Origin: Ziziphus jujuba
Taxonomy: Eukaryota > Streptophyta > Magnoliopsida > Rosales > Rhamnaceae
Length of the DNA: 64,000 bases
NCBI RefSeq assembly: GCF_031755915.1
Contig: NC_083390.1
Location: 20,383,501-20,447,500 of the forward strand
Direction of reading: 5' to 3'
A program made the position numbers and the translations under genes. Below are positions 59,013 to 64,000 of the stretch, piece after piece. Each line of letters starts with the position of its first letter. The stretch's first letter is position 1. The notes under the pieces were generated by a model. That model was not told the DNA's origin, did no database searches, and saw only the letters and a list, made by a program, of their open reading frames with translations.

Positions 59013-59317
59013 ACATATTAATATCAAATAATAGGAATGCTTTCATACAGAGTTTTCTTATTACCAAATCGACCCAAAGTTCTTGATTTTTCTACCCTTT
59101 GCACTATGAAAATTAGATTTTAATTTTTACCTGAGTGGACTATAAATGAAAATTCTCACAGTTCTAAAATATCTTCCTTCTACTGAGACTCTAGTCAGGT
59201 CATGAATTCTTCATTTTCCTTTCCCTTTACTTGGCAACAAACCCAGAATTAAAATTTTTAAATTTCATAAATTTAGAAATTAAACAGGAAAATAAAAAAA
59301 TAAAAAAAAAAAAACAC

Positions 59318-59425
59318 TAGCCTCTTGGCTGGACTTGAATTGCTTCTGAGACATATCGAGCTTCCCTTTGTCGAGCTTCACCGCACCAAATGCACCTTCA
59401 TAACTCGACCCAAACTCGAAGACGC
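59318..59425 (-). pseudogene. Possible RETICULATA-related N-terminal fragment
   Basis: A minus-strand frame reads FEFGSSYEGAFGAVKLDKGK, then LDMSQKQFKSSQEA. This resembles the segment after the transit peptide of RETICULATA-related proteins. Upstream of it the frame is closed by a TAG, and no further exons of this gene were found beside it; the C-terminal exons lie 43 kb away at 15560-16390. Confidence 0.4.
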
Positions 59426-59699
59426 AGGGGCACTACCAAAAACGGATGGAGCCACAAAGCACCTTCCCCACAAAGCCATGGAATCAATAGTAGTCAAGGA
59501 GTACTTTTTCCAGCTAACAACCAAATAATATAATAATAAAAGGTAAACTTTTTTTATATATATATATAAAATAGTTGTACGATCCGAATCACACACACAA
59601 CAAAGTTAATATTCTTTCTAAAAAAAATAATTAACTTTTAATGTATTCTACATGCTGACAATCATACTATAAAATTTTCCTATAAAAGTAGTTCTACGC

Positions 59700-60400
59700 T
59701 TTATGCTCTGTTTATATTTTGGCAAAAGATTAATCATCGTGTAAAAGCAGCCCTACAATTAGATCTCCACCGTTCGATACGTCGTGTGCCTCCTCTTCTT
59801 CTATGCAAAATCCTAATTTCATGGGTAAAAGGATCTCGCAGTTTTTATTGAATTACTTATTGAGCTTCCAAACATGGCCGACCATCTCAGTTTCTTCACC
59901 AAGGTCTCTGCCATTATGATATTAATTTGTACTAAGAGAATGGAATTGTTTCGAAGTACTCTAAATATTCCCAAGCTGCTTTGGTGTGTCGACGAATATT
60001 AACGAATTGTTTTAACCTGTCTTTCATGTATTGATTAATATATTTGCCATCATAGGGTTATTGAGAATCTAACTCAAAAATTTATCGAGTTATTGGCCAG
60101 CAAAGTCAAATATTTTACCAGCCACATATTAAATAGAAGCCATAGCGGGCTTTTTTTTCAAAAAAAGAAATGGCATGAATAATTTAGAACTTGTAATTAG
60201 ACCAGATTTCTGATTATTAACAGGAAGGAGAAATAACAAAGATTTGAATTTTCTTCAGATTACCCAAAAACTACAAACAACTTGAATCTTCTTCAAATTT
60301 TTTCAAAAACTACAAACGACTTGAATCTTCTTCAAATTTTTTCATCCAACCTTTTTGCAAGTGTCGCAACTGCAGTTCATGTAACATAACGGCTAGTTAA
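59700..60400. repeat. Duplicated block C, copy 2
   Basis: It matches 25725-26340 (TGTTTATATTTTGGCAAAAG, ATGCAAAATCCTAATTTC, TTTATCGAGTTATTGGCC). Near 60265-60335 a piece of about 35 bases, AAACTACAAACRACTTGAAT plus CTTCTTCAAATTTTTTC, is repeated twice. Confidence 0.6.
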
Positions 60401-60402
60401 CA

Positions 60403-60597
60403 TTAGACAGAAGGCCTACCCTGTTCTCCGTTCAAGCCGGGATGATGATGGCCATAGATTCCACTTCTCCATGCTTGGAAGACATGTAAAACCTCAAGTA
60501 ATAGCAATTCTTTAGGTAAAACAAATAACGATTTGTAACGACCTTCATAGACGAAGCAATACACAAAACCAAGATGAACCATCCAAAAGGTGGAATG
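60403..60597 (-). pseudogene. Membrane-protein family pseudogene P4 (cut by Copia-3)
   Basis: The minus-strand sequence starts at the Copia-3 border with PPFGWFILVLCIA. It then loses one T, shifting frame, and ends in the other frame with WRSGIYGHHHPGLNGEQ and a TAA at 60403. It is a type-B copy like P1 and P2. The N-terminal part should lie beyond Copia-3, outside the window. Confidence 0.6.
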
Positions 60598-61061
60598 TGT
60601 TATGGTTCTTCGACCACTTTAGAAAAGAAATATGAGGAGAAAAATAAAAAAATTCTATTACTCTCTTAGAAATAGAATGCAAAAATAAAAACTTCTCTCA
60701 TGGAGGATTCTCACGTGGAACCTCTCTCTACACTCTCAAATTCTCTCTGGAATTGGTCACTCTTCTCTCAAGCTCTCTCTGGAACTTAAACACTCTCTCT
60801 CTCGGAGTTTTCTCTCAATACTCCTCACTTGGGATGATATTGAGCTTGCTCTCTTGGCTTGCTAGCATGCAACGGGATGGAGCCTATTTATAGGCTTACA
60901 AAGTCGGTTGCATGGCCACAATCTTCAACAGCTTCTGACAGTAGCCCACAATTGTTGAGCAATCCATTTTCGGTGTTAAATGCAGCAATGGCCATTGTCA
61001 AAGATGGTGGTTGTGCAGTCTTCACACTGTCGGTGCAGTGGTGGTGCGGCTGGACTTCACA
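60598..61061 (-). repeat. Copia-3 3' LTR
   Basis: It begins TGTTATGGTTCTTCGACC and ends CTTCACA. It is longer than the Copia-2 LTRs because of extra segments near 60812-60870 (CAATACTCCTCACTTGGGAT) and 60900-60960. The TATA motif (60883-60892) and the CTCTCT tract are kept. Confidence 0.88.
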
Positions 61062-61215
61062 ATTCTCCCCCTCCAGCCGCATTTAAAACTGATGGTCATC
61101 TGCCATCCATTCCGGCTATGTCTCTGCATAGCTTCAGCTTCTCTTGAGCAACAACTTTTGTTAGCATATCTGCTGGATTCTCTTTTGTATGGATCTTCAT
61201 CAGTTTCAGCAACTG

Positions 61216-63688
61216 TTAATCTATTACTTCGCGTATCCAATGATAGCGGATGTCAATGTGCTTTGTATGGAAATGATACATTGAGTTTTTGCTCAAATCC
61301 ATGGCACTTTGGTTATCACAATGTATCTTGTAATCTTCTTGCTTGATGCCCAATTCTGTGAGAAAACGCTTTAACCACAACATTTCCTTACCCGCTTCCG
61401 CTGCGGCTATGTACTCTGCTTCAGTAGTGGATAAAGCAACACACTTCTGCAATCTTGACTGCCATGACACAGCTCCCCCCGCAAAAGTGTAGAGATAACC
61501 TAATGTAGACTTTCTATTATCAGGGTCTCCGGCCATATCTGCATCTGTATAGCCTTCTAAGATTGGATCACCTCCCCCGTAACACAAGCACAGCTTCGAT
61601 GTACCTTTAAGATACCTGAGAATCCATTTGACTACTTCCCAGTGTTTCTTTCCAGGATTTGAAAGGAATCTGCTCACAACACCTACTGCGTGAGCAATGT
61701 CTGGTCTGGTACACACCATTACATACATCAGATTTCCTACCGCTGAAGAATATGGTACTGAAGTCATCTCCTCTATCTCTTCTTTGGATGAGGGGCACAA
61801 TCTCTTGCTCAACTTGAAATGATTTGCAAGTGGAATGCTGACCGATTTGGCTTTATCCATGTTGAATCTCTTTATCACCCGTTCAACATACTTCTCTTGA
61901 GATAGCCATAACCTTCTATTCTTCCTGTCTCAGATTATTTGCATTCCCAAAATTTGTTGAGCTGGTCCTAAGTCTTTCATACCAAAGGACTTAGATAATT
62001 CTTTCTTCAGCTGACTAATCTTCATTGCATCTTATCCAACGATCAACATGTCGTCCACATATAGCAAAAGTGCAATGAAGTTTCCACCTGAAAATTTTTG
62101 AATATAAACACACTGGTCTGCTGCAGTCCTTTTATAACCTTGACTCACCATAAACGAGTCAAACTTCTTATACCATTGTCTTGGTGCTTGCTTGAGGCCA
62201 TACAAGCTCTTCTTCAGCTTGCATACGAGGTTTTCTTTTCCTGAAACCTCAAATCCTTCTGGCTGCTCCATGTAGATTTCTTCATGTAAATCACCGTGAA
62301 GAAATGCTGTCTTCACATCCATCTGTAAAAGCTCTAGGTTTAGATTTGCTACTAAACCAAAAATGACTCGAATTGAAGTCATTTTTACCACTGGTGAAAA
62401 AATCTCATCAAAGTCAATTCCTTTCTTCTGAAGAAATCCTTTGACCACCAATCGGGCTTTGTGTTTCACCACCTCTCTACTGCCATCTTTCTTGAGCTTG
62501 AACACCCATTTATTCTTTAGTGCCTTCTTTCCTGTTGGAAGCTCAACCAACTCATAAGTATGATTTTCCTTCTCTTGATGAGAAACAGCTTCCTGGAAAC
62601 TCTCTGGCTCCCCCTCTTCAGTAAGCAGAATATACTCAGATTCTGGAAATCTCTTTGATGGAATTAGGCCTCGCTCAGATCTCCGAACTTGTAAACCACT
62701 GGTTTCAGGAGATGTACCATCATCTGACCGCTGTGATGGCCCTGCAGCTGCTTGAGAGGATTGAGTCTCCCCCTGCTCAATATCCCCTTCTTCCTCCTGG
62801 TCTGCTTCTGGTATATCTTCATGCACCTCATTATCCTCTGTGGCTATTTGTGCTGGTGCTAGATTAGGACAAAAATTCTCGGCACTAGAACTACAATTAG
62901 GAGACATTCTGGGCTTTTCAATGTCTTCCATTGTCTAGTTTTCATGGAATACTACATCCCTGCTTCTAATAACCTTCTTTGTTTTCGGGTCCCATAACCT
63001 GTATCCGAATTCTTCATCTCCATATCCTATAAAGATGCATGGAGTAGATCTTGCATCGAGCTTCTGTCTGAGCTCCTTGGATACATGTACATAAGCTAAA
63101 CAACCAAACACTCTTAAATGAGAGTAGGAGGGAATCTTATCTGACCACACTTTCTCCGGAATTTCAAAATTCAACGGTACTGACGGTGATCTGTTGATTA
63201 AATAGCAGGCGGCACGAACAGCTTCTCCCTAGAATGGCTTTGGCAGCTTAGCCATACTGATCATACTTCTGACCTTTTCCATAATGGTTCGGTTCATTCT
63301 TTCGGCTATTCCATTATGTTGTGGGGTGCGAGGGACCGTCTTCTTATGTCGAATGCCATGTCTTCTGCAGTAGGCATCGAACTCCTTGGAAGTATACTCG
63401 CCTCCATTATCTGAGCGGAGACATTTCAGCTTCTTTCCTGTTTCACGCTCTACCATGGTATGAAACAGTTTGAAGTAATCCAATACCTGGTCCTTTGTCT
63501 TCAAGAAATATACCCACACCTTCCGAGAAGCATCATCAATGAAGGTCAGGAAATACTTGTTGTCACCTAATGATTCCACCTCCATGGGACCACAAACATC
63601 AAAGTGCACCAGACTAAGCAACTCTGATCTTCTCAATGCAGAGGAACTGAAGGAGACTCTATGTTGCTTACCAAATAAGCAGTGACTA
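61216..63688 (-). pseudogene. Copia-3 pol pseudogene
   Basis: It is collinear with Copia-2 pol but has five premature stops: 61216-61218 (TAA), 61930-61932 (TGA), 62032-62034 (TAA), 62935-62937 (TAG) and 63229-63231 (TAG). All differ from Copia-2 by one transition. An in-frame 45-bp deletion near 62566 removes KWLQAMQDEMESLQK. Readable parts are integrase core including DNGGEY and the ERMNRT glutamate, reverse transcriptase with YVDD, and RNase H. Gag and protease are not in the window. Confidence 0.88.
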
Positions 63689-63689
63689 C

Positions 63690-64000
63690 TAGGGGTGGGC
63701 TCGGTTCGGTTCGGTTCGGTTTTGTGATCTTTTTTAAACCGAACCGACCGGTTCGGTTTGGGTTGGGTACAAAACCGAACCGAACCGACCGTTACATTCA
63801 ACCCAAACCGAACCGAACCGAATGAATATTTTTCGGTTTGGGTTGGGTTCACGGGTTGGGCTGGGTTGGGCTTTCTGATGGGCTTCGGCCCAAATTTTTT
63901 TATTTTTGGTTTAGGCTGGTTTGGGCCTTATGATGAGCTTCACTTTCAGCCCAATTTTTTGTATTTTTGGTTTGGGCCCATTTGGACCTCATGCATATTT
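63690..64000. mobile_element. CGGTT-rich repeat interrupting Copia-3 (partial)
   Basis: It begins TAGGGGTGGGCTCGGTTCGG, a start typical of short hAT-like plant repeats, then runs of CGGTT and of its complement AACCG that can fold back on each other (63700-63740 with 63736-63820). It then has GGGTTGGGCT-rich sequence and runs off the window. The far end and target duplication are not visible. Confidence 0.5.

Larger units (their letters stand above)
55233..59317. other. Long non-coding stretch
   Basis: No exon could be identified with confidence. It holds a 22-base G run (55409-55430), a 161-bp tandem duplication (57351-57677) and an (AT)n tract (58993-59012). A minus-strand frame of 71 codons at 58753-58968 (containing FFGEPDYIHIHRW) is not recognised. 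Introns or missing 5' parts of the GT14 gene may lie here. Confidence 0.45.
60598..63689 (-). mobile_element. Copia-3: decayed relative of Copia-2, 5' part missing
   Basis: A 464-bp 3' LTR (60598-61061) is followed by the same polypurine tract as Copia-2, then RNase H, reverse transcriptase and integrase sequence highly similar to Copia-2. Similarity stops at 63689, where a CGGTT-rich repeat begins. The target duplication cannot be checked because the 5' LTR is not in the window. Confidence 0.9.

Noticed and set aside
1..64000. CRISPR arrays, tRNA or rRNA genes, bacterial operons
   Set aside because: None seen. Repeats here are minisatellites, microsatellites and transposon ends. The tRNA-like words are only retrotransposon primer-binding sites.

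Overview
The window looks like nuclear DNA of a flowering plant, probably a woody eudicot. The evidence is its AT-rich intergenic sequence, plant-type Ty1/copia and Ty3/gypsy retrotransposons primed by initiator Met-tRNA, MITEs, and relics of two plant gene families with recognisable exon/intron borders (GT14 glycosyltransferase and RETICULATA-related). No species-level marker was recognised. There is no operon, rRNA, tRNA, CRISPR array or phage.

Layout. (1) 1-8.1 kb: an intact small membrane-protein gene (789-1214, minus), a hAT-type transposon with an 8-bp target duplication (3653-4894), and duplicated non-coding blocks. (2) 8.67-13.42 kb: a young copia element (Copia-1) with an uninterrupted gag-pol frame but a shortened upstream LTR. 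(3) 13.6-32.9 kb: a second intact membrane-protein gene (13646-14122), a RETICULATA-related pseudogene, two head-to-tail MITEs, and several relics of the membrane-protein family and of a GT14 gene. (4) 32.97-41.47 kb: a gypsy element with 2.9-kb LTRs and a wrecked interior. (5) 41.8-48.7 kb: duplicated blocks and the third intact membrane-protein gene (46517-46927). (6) 48.96-55.23 kb: the 3' end of a GT14 pseudogene, split by Copia-2. (7) 55.2-60.6 kb: mostly non-coding sequence, a RETICULATA-related fragment, and a membrane-protein relic. (8) 60.6-64 kb: Copia-3, a decayed relative of Copia-2, itself interrupted by a CGGTT-rich repeat that runs off the window.

Host content. The main host signal is one gene family encoding small multi-pass membrane proteins of 136-158 residues with a shared KYxxxNVxxFDTHP motif. 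I find three intact copies and at least eight pseudogenes or fragments, all on the minus strand and spread over 60 kb with recurring flanking blocks. This indicates an old tandem cluster expanded by segmental duplication and then broken up by transposons. I do not know its function. The other host genes are dead fragments.

Order of events, inferred from nesting and LTR divergence: the cluster was duplicated; the gypsy element inserted (LTRs clearly diverged); Copia-3 inserted into a family member and decayed; then Copia-1 (2 substitutions seen over about 208 aligned LTR bases) and Copia-2 (3 substitutions over 384) arrived recently. I see no coherent new multi-gene system. The items most worth following up are the membrane-protein family, the ACGTG-motif array in the Copia-2 leader, and the intact Copia-1 frame behind a promoter-deleted LTR.
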